Source: Reyranella soli (GTDB lineage: Bacteria; Pseudomonadota; Alphaproteobacteria; Reyranellales; Reyranellaceae). Taken from it: a stretch of DNA of 45,185 nucleotides. The stretch lies in contig NZ_BKAJ01000115.1 in assembly GCF_007992495.1 (NCBI RefSeq), positions 1-45,185 on the forward strand, read 5' to 3'. Positions 1 to 7,777 of this stretch are shown here, piece by piece. Every line of letters starts with the position of its first letter. Within the stretch, counting starts at the first letter, position 1. The notes below the pieces were generated by a model. The model was not told where the DNA came from. It searched no databases and was given only the letters and a program-made list of their open reading frames with translations. A program made the translations under genes and the position numbers.

Positions 1-24
1 CCGTGAGACCCCGGTCACCGGCTT

Positions 25-49
25 AAAAATACACCGACCCCAGGGGTCG
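25..49 (-). terminator. possible hairpin terminator downstream of the first gene
   Basis: A perfect 7-bp inverted repeat (35-41 and 43-49, one base between) is followed, read on the minus strand, by a T-rich stretch at 25-33. It lies about 155 nt beyond the stop of the minus-strand gene that ends at 204. The near-absent loop and the distance make a functional terminator uncertain. Nothing else is recognisable in bases 1-203. Confidence 0.25.
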
Positions 50-203
50 AAGAACGAATGGATGTCAACGCACACTTAGTGCAACGGCGTCGCTTATGTT
101 GAGCGATGCCTCCTCAGCCGACCGGTACGTTCAAAAATACTTCAGCAGCTGATCTAAGAAACGCCGTGATCGTCCTGCCAGGACCGCACTAGTCCAACCT
201 GGA

Positions 204-1214
204 TTAAATGCCGGCGGCAACGTCACCGACTATCGTGTCCAAGATTTCGGGAGGCCCCTCCAAGATCGACGCGACTTCGGAGACGTTATTTTCATCTACT
301 TTGAACGGTCCAAACTGATCTCCCAAATTCTGCGACAAGGCATAAAAGGAACTCAAATAGCGGTAAGACATGTGAACGCGGGCCAAGAGTACGTTTCTTT
401 GATCCAGATTTTCCAGGCGATTGAGGACAGGCTCGATGCCTTCTTCAGAAATGTAGATATCAATTGAACTTCTGCCCTCCGAGAAGAGGCCTGCGAGAAG
501 CTTATCAATAGCTAGAAATCTCAGATGGATCGGGATGCACACGTATAGGGTCGCGTAACCCCATCTGAGACCATTCAGGGTCCGCCGCCTCAACCACGCG
601 TCATTCTCTTCATCATTGTAACCTAACAACGTTCCGAAAAGGCGTTCGTAGTCGTTGCTCCAACCCCCTGAGCGCGCAGCTGAATTGCGCAACATCCGAT
701 ATGCGGGAATTCGCCAGCTCTCCTGCTTCAATGCATAGAGGAGGGCAAAATTCTTCTCAAAGCGAGATCCCTCTACCAACCGCCCACCGCCGGAAAACTG
801 ATATTCCTGTCTTACAAATATCCCCTCATTGACCAAGGGATCAAACAACCTGGAATATATATCTCTCTCTATCTCGGATATTTCCCAGCCCGAAAAGACC
901 GACAATGGCTTCTTGCCTGCCCGCATCAAAGCCAATTCCCTGTTTGCATGATTCAAATATGGCAGGTCCTTAGGTAGTGCAATTGTCTGAATCTGAAATG
1001 AAGCATCCTTCGACTGAGAGATAAAGTTGACTAGCGCGCCAATTCTAGCCGCCTGCCCTTGGTCGAGTGTGATGACTTCGTCGCCCAGCAAATCCTTCGA
1101 AATGAGCCTTCCTACCTCAAGAATTTCAGGGGGGCTGAGCTCACGAAACGCCAAGACATACCCAGTAGACGGATCGTACTCCTCAAACAAAACTTTGGTC
1201 GGGCAACCTTCCAT
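204..1214 (-). CDS. Hypothetical protein, 336 aa, AT-richer than its neighbours
   Basis: I do not recognise this family. The protein is soluble-looking, with no signal peptide or membrane helix. It has a mixed charged/aromatic composition and a Trp/Tyr-rich middle (around residues 165-225, including SGGWSNDYERLFG). The start is ATG at 1214 with a GGGAA stretch just upstream. Base composition is visibly lower in GC than the rest of the window, and codon use differs, with many AAT, ATT and TTT codons; this suggests acquired DNA. Its upstream end sits about 25 nt from a truncated phage tail-like reading frame on the other strand, so it may be phage or island cargo. The reading frame is open and long enough that I believe it is a real gene; its function is unknown. 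Confidence 0.7.
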   Translation of the reverse strand: MEGCPTKVLFEEYDPSTGYVLAFRELSPPEILEVGRLISKDLLGDEVITLDQGQAARIGALVNFISQSKDASFQIQTIALPKDLPYLNHANRELALMRAGKKPLSVFSGWEISEIERDIYSRLFDPLVNEGIFVRQEYQFSGGGRLVEGSRFEKNFALLYALKQESWRIPAYRMLRNSAARSGGWSNDYERLFGTLLGYNDEENDAWLRRRTLNGLRWGYATLYVCIPIHLRFLAIDKLLAGLFSEGRSSIDIYISEEGIEPVLNRLENLDQRNVLLARVHMSYRYLSSFYALSQNLGDQFGPFKVDENNVSEVASILEGPPEILDTIVGDVAAGI

Positions 1215-1238
1215 TGCGTTCCCTTACCGCATTTTGTT

Positions 1239-2096
1239 AGGCGCTTCATCGGGCGTGTAGATGCCATTGTTAATGGCACATTCAACACAGATCAGGGGAA
1301 ATCGATAGCCTGGGACGGGAATAGTGCGTGGCTTGATGATTGGGCCATCGAGAGCTTCGATGCTGCCCAGCTCGGGGGCAAGACTGTTACCTTCCAGATG
1401 GCGGTGTTCAACAACACCGGCGCTTCGATCACGCCGACATTGGCGACACGTTATGTCGGCACTGCAGACACCTGGACCAGTCCCACCGCCGACCTGGCCG
1501 CGACGAATCTGCAGCCGTGCGCCAATGGTGCATGGACCACTGTTGCTTATACCTTCAACGCTAATGCCGGTGCGGTGAACGGGTATGAAGTGAAGATCGA
1601 CTTCGGCAACAATTTCTCATCGAACTCCAAGTACGTCCAGGTCATTGCTGCCGAGGTACGCGTGACACCGGGCCTTTCAATTGGGCTGAACAGCTCTCCA
1701 CCGATTCCGGAACTGCCGAACGTGGCAGCGGAGCTTCAGCGCTCCAAGCGCTACTACCGCTCGACCTATCCGAATGGAATCACACCCGGCACCAACGTGA
1801 GCGCGCTGCCGGCGCTCGGAGGCATGTGGGGTAGTTTTCAGTCAAACAACCCCGGTGGGGGAATTGGTGTCACCTTCGACACCGAGATGCGTACCACGCC
1901 GACGCTCAAGTTCTGGGACCGCGTGGGCAACACCGGCGCTGTGATGAGCATCCGGAACAACGGCCCAACATGGACCGACAATGCCTCGGGCATGATCGTG
2001 GAACAAGCGGGTCCGACGGGCTTTCTCGGAGCCACAGCCAGCAGCGCGGTCAATACCTACTTTTTTCACTACACCGCCTATGCCGATTTCTGGTGA
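1239..2096 (+). pseudogene. Remnant of phage tail-fibre-like protein (5' truncated)
   Basis: The open frame extends back to 1059, but the part before about 1239 overlaps the opposite gene and reads as random sequence. From there on the protein looks like a structural phage protein: a carbohydrate-binding-like beta-sandwich segment (INGTF-type start, then AWDGNSAWL and FQMAVFNNTG), followed by a C-terminal segment beginning with SKRYYRSTYPNG, which is rich in Gly, Asn, Thr and aromatic residues as in tail-fibre or receptor-binding tips. The expected N-terminal part and a start codon with ribosome binding site are missing, and there are no neighbouring head or tail genes. I infer a residual prophage fragment cut by the insertion of the AT-richer DNA to its left. 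An intact short secreted protein is less likely. Confidence 0.55.
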
Positions 2097-2141
2097 TCAG
2101 TCCGCCAGCGGTACTCCGACGCGAGCATCGGCTGCGCCAGG

Positions 2142-3347
2142 CTACGCCGCCACCGGCTGCGGTAGCGCCCGCAGCCGCGCCAGCGGCGACAGCACGATCA
2201 CCAGTGTCGAGAGCACGAACGACACCGCGATCAGCAGCAGCGCCGCCTGCAGCCCCGCGTGGGCGGCGACCATGCCGCCGGCCAGCGCGCCCAGAGGCCG
2301 CACGCCGTAGATCGCCGTCTGCACCGTGGCGTTGACCCGGCCCAGCATCGGCGCCGGCGTCACGAGCTGGCGCACCGTGGTCTGGCAGATCAGCCACAGC
2401 ATCGGGCCGAAGCCGACCAGGAAGTGGCCCGCTGCCGCGAAGGCGAAGCCATTGCCTGATGGCGCCATCAGGAACAGGGCGGCGGCGATCACCGACACGG
2501 CCGGGCCAAAGATAAGGGTGGCGAGCGGCGGCAGGCGCTTGGACGAGATCGGTGCGACCAGGGCGCCCAGGATCAGGCCCGCGCCGTAGGCCGACTGGGC
2601 GAGGCCCATGCTGGCCGGATCGAGCTTGAGCAGGTTGAGCGCCAGCGGCGCCCAGACGGCGAGCAGGGCGAAGAAGGCGAAGTTCCAGAAGATCGCGCAC
2701 AGGCTGATGCCGCGCAGCAGCTCGTGGCGCACGACGAAGCGCGCGCCGGCCTGGATGGCGGCGGCCATCGACGGCCGCTGGTCGCCAGTCGGCGCGGCCG
2801 CCTTGGGCAGCGCGATGATGCAGGCGAGGGCCACCGCGGCGCCGAGAGCGGCGAGCGCATAGCCCCAGGTCGGCGACAGGTGCTGGGCCAGCAGGCCGGC
2901 GACGAACGGCGCCGCCAGGCTGACGATGGCGCGCGCCAACTCGAGGCGGGCGTTGGAACGCGGCAGGTCGGCCGCCGGCACCAGGCTCGGCAGCAGCGAC
3001 ATCGAGGTCAGCATGTAGACCACGGTGCCCGAGGCGCCGATGAAGGCAGCGATGCCCAGCAGGCCGGTGATGCCGGCGGCGGCGGCGATCACGGCGACGA
3101 CCGAGGCCGCGAGCCCCAGCGCCAGTCCGATGATCAGCAGTGTGCGCCGCGACATGCGATCGGCCCAGGCGCCGGCCGGCAGGGTGACCAGCAGCCAGGC
3201 TGCAGATTGCGCCGCGACCAGCAGGCCGAGGATGTCCGGTCCGGCGCCCAGCACGAGCGTTGCCGTGAGCGGCAGGGTGGCGAGCGCCAGTTGGTCGGCG
3301 GCATGGGTCCCGGCGGCGGCGCCGAGCAGGGCAGTGAAGGGCTTCAT
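2142..3347 (-). CDS. MFS transporter (DHA/enterobactin-exporter-like), 401 aa
   Basis: This is a major facilitator superfamily exporter of about 12 hydrophobic segments, with the usual loop 2-3 signature (GAWADRMSRR, near residue 65) and a symmetrical second half. The length of 401 aa is normal for the MFS_3/DHA1-like group that exports drugs or siderophores; the substrate cannot be told from sequence. I chose ATG at 3347 because it begins MKPFTALLG just before the first helix, while an upstream in-frame extension to 3536 runs into the phaB gene and looks non-coding. It is divergent from phaB, with a 112-bp gap between the starts, and no regulator gene is adjacent. Confidence 0.85.
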   Translation of the reverse strand: MKPFTALLGAAAGTHAADQLALATLPLTATLVLGAGPDILGLLVAAQSAAWLLVTLPAGAWADRMSRRTLLIIGLALGLAASVVAVIAAAAGITGLLGIAAFIGASGTVVYMLTSMSLLPSLVPAADLPRSNARLELARAIVSLAAPFVAGLLAQHLSPTWGYALAALGAAVALACIIALPKAAAPTGDQRPSMAAAIQAGARFVVRHELLRGISLCAIFWNFAFFALLAVWAPLALNLLKLDPASMGLAQSAYGAGLILGALVAPISSKRLPPLATLIFGPAVSVIAAALFLMAPSGNGFAFAAAGHFLVGFGPMLWLICQTTVRQLVTPAPMLGRVNATVQTAIYGVRPLGALAGGMVAAHAGLQAALLLIAVSFVLSTLVIVLSPLARLRALPQPVAA

Positions 3348-3459
3348 GGTTGCCGTTCTATGACCGGCTGCGTCCGCGTCGTTATCCGGCAACGCCCGGC
3401 AATTCCCTCTGTCGTAGAACGCGCTAGAGTGGGTCCGCGGTAACGTAAGGGAGGACTCC

Positions 3460-4185
3460 ATGGCCGAACGTGTAGCGATCGTGACAGGCGGAACCCGCGG
3501 CATCGGCGCCGCCGTGTCGCGCATGCTGAAGGACAAGGGCTACAAGGTGGCCGCCACCTACGCCGGCAACGACGCCGCCGCCCAGAAGTTCAAGGCCGAA
3601 ACCGGCATCGCCGTCTACAAGTTCGATGCTTGCGACTTCGCCGCCTGCCAGGCGGGCGTCGCCCAGATCGAAAAGGATCTCGGGCCGGCCGAGGTCCTGG
3701 TGAACAATGCCGGCATCACCCGCGATTCGACCATGCGCCGACTCACGCGCGACATGTGGGACCAGGTCATCGACACCAACCTCGGCTCCTGCTTCAACAT
3801 GTCGAAGGCGGTGTGGGAAGGCATGAACACGCGCGGCTTCGGCCGCATCGTCAATATCGGCTCGATCAACGGCCAGGGCGGCCAGTACGGCCAGGTCAAC
3901 TACGCCGCCGCCAAGTCGGGCATCCACGGCTTCACCAAGGCGCTGGCCCAGGAAGGCGCTTCCAAGGGCATCACCGTCAATGCGATCGCGCCGGGCTACA
4001 CCGAGACCGACATGGTCGCGGCCGTGCCGGCAAACGTGCTGGAGAAGATCGTCGCCAAGATCCCGGTCGGCCGCCTCGGCAAGGCCGACGAGATCGCGCG
4101 CGGCGTGATGTTCCTGATCGCCGACGATGCCGGCTTCATCACCGGCTCGACGCTGTCGATCAACGGCGGCCAGCATATGTATTGA
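3460..4185 (+). CDS. phaB: Acetoacetyl-CoA reductase, 241 aa
   Basis: This short-chain dehydrogenase reduces acetoacetyl-CoA to (R)-3-hydroxybutyryl-CoA with NADPH, the second step of polyhydroxybutyrate synthesis in the cytosol. The Rossmann nucleotide motif TGGTRGIG is at residues 9-16, NNAG at 82-85 and the catalytic set Ser135, Tyr148 and Lys152 (YAAAK) is intact. The segment GSINGQGGQYGQVNY and the C-terminal GSTLSINGGQHMY end are typical of PhaB rather than FabG. The length matches the family. The start ATG follows GGGAGG at a good distance. It stands alone here, without phaA or phaC. Confidence 0.93.
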   Translation: MAERVAIVTGGTRGIGAAVSRMLKDKGYKVAATYAGNDAAAQKFKAETGIAVYKFDACDFAACQAGVAQIEKDLGPAEVLVNNAGITRDSTMRRLTRDMWDQVIDTNLGSCFNMSKAVWEGMNTRGFGRIVNIGSINGQGGQYGQVNYAAAKSGIHGFTKALAQEGASKGITVNAIAPGYTETDMVAAVPANVLEKIVAKIPVGRLGKADEIARGVMFLIADDAGFITGSTLSINGGQHMY

Positions 4186-4197
4186 TCGAGCGTACCG

Positions 4198-4223
4198 GGG
4201 CTGAGAGCCCTTCGCCTCAGCCC
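4198..4223 (+). other. GC hairpin between phaB and the next gene
   Basis: Arms of 8 bp (4198-4205 and 4216-4223) with a 10-nt loop lie between the phaB stop and the ATG at 4235, ending just before the GGAG ribosome binding site at 4225-4228. There is no T-run, so it is a weak terminator at best; it could instead influence translation of the downstream gene. Confidence 0.3.
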
Positions 4224-4234
4224 TGGAGCCGTCA

Positions 4235-5089
4235 ATGCCTGAGCCGAGCTACGTCCAAAGGGTCGCCGCGCGGCGCGGTGCGCTGCCTCTCTCGCCTGTG
4301 CTCGACTTCGTCGACTACATTCTTGCGGTGTGCGGTATCGATCGCGCAACGCTGCTTGAGTTGTCGAAACAGGACCTCTTTCTGGCGTGTATCGCTCGTT
4401 ACATCTGGGCCCCCACTGCTCCGCTGGGCTACGCGGCCCGGTATTTTGTGCAGCATCGAACCGAACCTCTTCCAGCATTGGCTGACAACGAAGCTGTCGA
4501 TTGCATCAGGATTGCGTTTTATTGCCAATGCTTGCCTGCCACTGATCCGCGTCATGTGTCGGACGACAAGCGTCCGGACCAGCGGGCCGCTCTCTATCCA
4601 GACCTCTTTCCAAATGTCACGCGTGAATCTCTCGCTGCCTACCGCGAAAGAGTCAGCCGCAAGACGAACGACTTTGCCGTGGACCATCCCCTGCGCGAGG
4701 CCTCCTTTACCGTGAGGAGCGCCGACGAAGACGATTACCTTGATTATTGGATGGAACGCTCAGAGGAACAGATAGCCGAGTACCTGGCGGATGATCGCTT
4801 TTGCGCCGGCCTCGACGCCTGGGGCAAAGGAATGCTGAGCTTTCATGGCATGCTGCAGAAGGTCTATGGAAGAGACTACTACGATCGCGTTCTCGCTCCA
4901 CGACAGTATGTTCTGTTTCGCGGTCTCGACTCCTTCCTGTCATCGATGGTCGCAAAGAAGTTGGCCGACGATGTCGCTGGCGGACGGCGCACTGTCTCGC
5001 GACATCTAAGGGAGAAATACCCGGAGATTTACGTCGTCTATCAGCCTGAACACGACGGGGCCCGCGACAGCTACGTTGACGATCGCTGA
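4235..5089 (+). CDS. Hypothetical protein, 284 aa, paralogue of the gene at 5431
   Basis: The family is not recognised. The protein is cytosolic-looking, acidic to neutral and rich in Tyr and Trp. It shares a scattered but collinear set of features with the protein at 5431-6150: PLGYAARYFVQH here against TLGQATYFCSQH there, DYLDYW against QYIEYW followed about 20 residues later by LDAW/IDAF, and a C-terminal block SRHLREKYPEIY against RRHFQEIY. I infer two diverged copies of one family. The start ATG is preceded by TGGAG. GC content is lower than in neighbouring metabolic genes, which fits an accessory origin. Confidence 0.7.
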   Translation: MPEPSYVQRVAARRGALPLSPVLDFVDYILAVCGIDRATLLELSKQDLFLACIARYIWAPTAPLGYAARYFVQHRTEPLPALADNEAVDCIRIAFYCQCLPATDPRHVSDDKRPDQRAALYPDLFPNVTRESLAAYRERVSRKTNDFAVDHPLREASFTVRSADEDDYLDYWMERSEEQIAEYLADDRFCAGLDAWGKGMLSFHGMLQKVYGRDYYDRVLAPRQYVLFRGLDSFLSSMVAKKLADDVAGGRRTVSRHLREKYPEIYVVYQPEHDGARDSYVDDR

Positions 5090-5126
5090 GTTCTCGAACG
5101 ACGAGTCTGACAGACTGGGAGCGAAG

Positions 5127-5434
5127 ATGACTTCCTACCTTTTTGTCGATGTAACGCCGCTGTACTCTCTCTACAGAGCCGGATTGATGGACACGTTGTT
5201 GCCTGCCAACAACGGTGGCCGAACCCTTGTCATTACGCAGAACGGACGGCCAAGCGCGCGACGCTCGACAGCAAGATCGAGCGCCACCTCACCGAGCTGC
5301 AGGGGGTGAAGACCGACGTCGAGCGAAGTGAACGCCGACGGGCGGTCGATGAAGTTTACAAGATGACCCCGACCGACTTCCTCGAAATCGCTGGTAGATT
5401 TCGACCAGCCGCTGTGGAGTGCACCAGAATATGA
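5127..5434 (+). pseudogene. Phd/YefM-antitoxin-like small gene, apparently frameshifted
   Basis: ATG at 5127 follows GGGAGCG. The first part reads up to TLVITQNGR near 5250, the stretch that in Phd/YefM antitoxins follows the first helix (xVVITQNGxAxAVL). In this frame the sequence then degenerates, but the frame one base away continues sensibly as AKRATLDSKIERHLTELQ and runs to a stop at 5434, which overlaps the ATG of the next gene (ATGA at 5431-5434). That coupling suggests the second frame is truly coding and that about one base is missing near 5248. The helical, charged second half is unlike textbook Phd, so the antitoxin label is tentative. Confidence 0.4.
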
Positions 5435-6150
5435 CGGGAAGTGCTTACTACAAGAAGCTCGATCTGGTTGACTACCTTGACGCCCTGTCGCCCGTGTTGC
5501 CGGCGGTACTGGCGAGGTTCACGGCCAACGTCAAATGCCTAGCCGCATTCGCCGCCTTTGCGAGCGACGAAGCCACGCTAGGTCAAGCCACCTATTTTTG
5601 TTCGCAGCATACTTCCCTCGATGCCCGGTCGTGCAGGACAATTCTCAAGCGCCTGGCGCGACGACATGATCTGCCGAGACAGGATCCTCGCCATGAAGAG
5701 ATAGCGGATGCCGCTCGCGCAGAGCAGGCGATGCTCTCGGCGACGAAGTTTTGGCTTACCGATAATCGTCCACCGGAAGCGGATGGGTTACTTCGCATGA
5801 TCGGCGAGACGGAGTTCTTGTGGCGCACAATCAAATATGAGGAGGGCCTGCAATACATAGAGTATTGGAAGATTGCCAACTGGGACGAGTATAGCGGGCT
5901 CTTGAAAGAAGGCGAGCTCCTGGCGCGGATAGACGCCTTCAACCGTAGGCAGGATCAGCAGGAACCGCACGATCATGTCGCAGAACTCAATGAGTTCTGC
6001 GGTCATTTGCTCCCATCGCTCGCACCTGAACTACGATGGCTGCCACTCGCCCATCTGGGCCGGGACATTCGGTGTGGCATCGTCGAAATACCAACCGATT
6101 TGAGACGTCATTTTCAAGAGATCTACGCTGCGCGGGGATTGTCTGACTGA
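5431..6150 (+). CDS. Hypothetical protein, 239 aa, paralogue of the gene at 4235
   Basis: The family is unknown. It is a soluble helical protein without a signal peptide, and it is collinear in several blocks with the 284-aa protein encoded at 4235-5089 (see that entry). ATG at 5431 is preferred over the GTG at 5419, because GGAG lies at 5416-5419 and the ATG overlaps the stop of the broken antitoxin-like frame in an ATGA arrangement. This two-gene coupling resembles a toxin-antitoxin layout, with a small protein followed by a larger partner, but no toxin catalytic motif is visible to me. It is followed by a small ORF and panC on the same strand. Confidence 0.68.
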   Translation: MTGSAYYKKLDLVDYLDALSPVLPAVLARFTANVKCLAAFAAFASDEATLGQATYFCSQHTSLDARSCRTILKRLARRHDLPRQDPRHEEIADAARAEQAMLSATKFWLTDNRPPEADGLLRMIGETEFLWRTIKYEEGLQYIEYWKIANWDEYSGLLKEGELLARIDAFNRRQDQQEPHDHVAELNEFCGHLLPSLAPELRWLPLAHLGRDIRCGIVEIPTDLRRHFQEIYAARGLSD

Positions 6151-6191
6151 TCGGAGATGACGGGATCTGACGAATCACAAGGGGAGCGAGC

Positions 6192-6389
6192 ATGCCGCCG
6201 TCTCAGTGGGTCCCACTCTCACATCTTCTCAGCAGCTTATGTAGGTTGTGCGGGCATCGACAGGCCAGCACACGGATTCAGCAGCTGGCGCGCCGCATGC
6301 CCGAGGTGATAAGCATGCTGACGATCGGCATCAGCGCCTCGGCGGCCTACGACCGAGCGGAGCAAGTCTTCAAGGGTCAGCGTGCGTAA
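6192..6389 (+). CDS. Small ORF (65 aa) translationally coupled to panC
   Basis: ATG at 6192 follows AAGGGGAGCG at a good distance, and the stop overlaps the panC start in a TAATG arrangement (6387-6391), so ribosomes could pass directly to panC. The peptide has two Cys (CRLCGH), Arg-rich stretches and no recognisable domain. It could be a genuine small protein, a leader that couples panC translation, or a decayed remnant. The evidence is the ribosome binding site and the overlap only. Confidence 0.4.
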   Translation: MPPSQWVPLSHLLSSLCRLCGHRQASTRIQQLARRMPEVISMLTIGISASAAYDRAEQVFKGQRA

Positions 6390-7216
6390 TGAGCCTCCAG
6401 ACTTCGCGGCGTGTCGCGGATATGCGCAAGGTCGTTGCCGGTTGGCGTGCTGCCGGCAAGACCGTCGGCCTGGTACCGACCATGGGCGCCCTGCATGCGG
6501 GCCATCTCTCCCTGGTGGAGGCAACCCGCAAGGCGGGTGCGGACCATGTCGTGGTCAGCATCTTCGTCAACCCGACCCAGTTCGGTCCCAACGAGGACCT
6601 CAGCAAGTATCCTCGCCAGGAAGCGCTCGACCTCGAAAGGCTCGGGGAAGTCGGTGCCGACCTCGCCTACCTGCCGACCGTCGGGGAGATCTATCCCGAC
6701 GGATTCGCCACGATGGTCGTTCCCTCGGGCACGATCGTCGCCGATCTCGAGGCGACGTTCCGGCCTGGACATTTTGCCGGCGTCGCGACCGTGGTGGCGA
6801 AGCTCCTGATACAGGTCGCGCCCGACATCGCGGCCTTTGGCGAGAAGGACTACCAGCAACTGCTGGTGATGCGGCGCATGGCCCGCGATCTCGACATTCC
6901 CTGCCGCATCCTGCCGGTGCCGACGGTGCGCGACGATCACGGTCTCGCCCTGTCGTCGCGCAATGCCTATCTGACGCCGGAGCAGCTCGCCGTTGCGCGC
7001 CGGCTGAACAAGGTTTTAGGCGAAATCGCTCGCGGCTTGATGCATGTCGAGGAAGGCAACGCAAGGTTGCTGCAGGCCGGCTTCGATGCCGTTGACTATC
7101 TCGGGCTGCGTGATGCCGAAACGCTCGACGCGCCGGTCGAAGGCCGCGCGCGTCGGGTCCTCGCCGTCGCCCGCCTGGGCTCGGTGCGGCTGCTCGACAA
7201 CATGGCCGTCGACTGA
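6389..7216 (+). CDS. panC: Pantothenate synthetase (pantoate-beta-alanine ligase), 275 aa
   Basis: It joins pantoate and beta-alanine using ATP, via a pantoyl-adenylate, in the pathway to coenzyme A. The nucleotidyltransferase HIGH-type motif is seen as HAGH at residues 36-39 within VPTMGALHAGH, the mid-protein GEKDYQQL and VRDDHGLALSSRN blocks are intact, and the end (RLGSVRLLDNM) is typical. The length is normal. The ATG at 6389 overlaps the stop of a 65-aa ORF; an upstream in-frame extension to 6248 lacks family similarity. panB and panD are not in the window. Confidence 0.95.
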   Translation: MSLQTSRRVADMRKVVAGWRAAGKTVGLVPTMGALHAGHLSLVEATRKAGADHVVVSIFVNPTQFGPNEDLSKYPRQEALDLERLGEVGADLAYLPTVGEIYPDGFATMVVPSGTIVADLEATFRPGHFAGVATVVAKLLIQVAPDIAAFGEKDYQQLLVMRRMARDLDIPCRILPVPTVRDDHGLALSSRNAYLTPEQLAVARRLNKVLGEIARGLMHVEEGNARLLQAGFDAVDYLGLRDAETLDAPVEGRARRVLAVARLGSVRLLDNMAVD

Positions 7217-7331
7217 CGGTGCGATGCAGGCAGTGACTGCACTCGTCCGCATCGCTGCGGACCAAGCTACAATCCATTGTGGGGTTGATGCGCTCCGATG
7301 CCCTTTATGGGACGCAATAATTACCTTGGTA

Positions 7332-7360
7332 TTGACATATGAGATAACCTAAGTTATCTC
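7332..7360 (+). promoter_or_regulatory. -35 element with palindromic operator upstream of the AhpD-like gene
   Basis: A consensus TTGACA (7332-7337) is followed by a perfect inverted repeat with 8-bp arms, GAGATAAC (7341-7348) and GTTATCTC (7353-7360), separated by CTAA. The right arm falls where the -10 is expected, so a protein bound here would block RNA polymerase. The gene starts at 7378 with AGGAG at 7367-7371. The binding regulator is not encoded nearby. Confidence 0.55.
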
Positions 7361-7377
7361 CTCGATAGGAGTGTTCC

Positions 7378-7776
7378 ATGCCAAAGCTGACCGAGTACAA
7401 GGACATGAGCCCGCGCGCGAAAGCCGTGGTGGAGGACATCGCCAAGCGCCGCACGGTCGATCCTGCTCAGATCAACAATGTCTGGAAGGCATTGGCGAAG
7501 CACCCCGCCGTGATGGAGCGCTTTGCAGAGGAAATGAAGGCGGCCTTCGCGCCGGGCAAGCTCGATCCGCTCACCAAGGAATTAGTTTATCTCGCGGTCA
7601 GCATCGCCAATCAGTGCGACTATTGCATCGCCTCGCACGGCACCATGGCGCGCGCCAAGGGCATGACCGACGAGATGCACGAGGAATTCATGGCCGTCGT
7701 GCTGGCGGCGCAGAAGGGTAACAAGATCGCCATGGCCTATCGTGTGCCTGTCGATGCCGCTTTCGAGGAGATGTGA
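7378..7776 (+). CDS. Carboxymuconolactone decarboxylase-family (AhpD-like) protein, 132 aa
   Basis: A small all-helical protein of the CMD/AhpD family, which act as peroxidase partners or decarboxylases. The CxxC-xxx-H redox motif is present as CDYCIASH around residues 81-88, placing it with the AhpD-like alkylhydroperoxidases rather than with true carboxymuconolactone decarboxylases, which lack it. The length is typical. A good AGGAG precedes the ATG, and the promoter region carries a palindromic operator. The next gene begins one base after this stop, so the two form an operon. The physiological substrate is unknown; a role in thiol or peroxide detoxification is an inference from the motif. 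Confidence 0.85.
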   Translation: MPKLTEYKDMSPRAKAVVEDIAKRRTVDPAQINNVWKALAKHPAVMERFAEEMKAAFAPGKLDPLTKELVYLAVSIANQCDYCIASHGTMARAKGMTDEMHEEFMAVVLAAQKGNKIAMAYRVPVDAAFEEM

Positions 7777-7777
7777 C

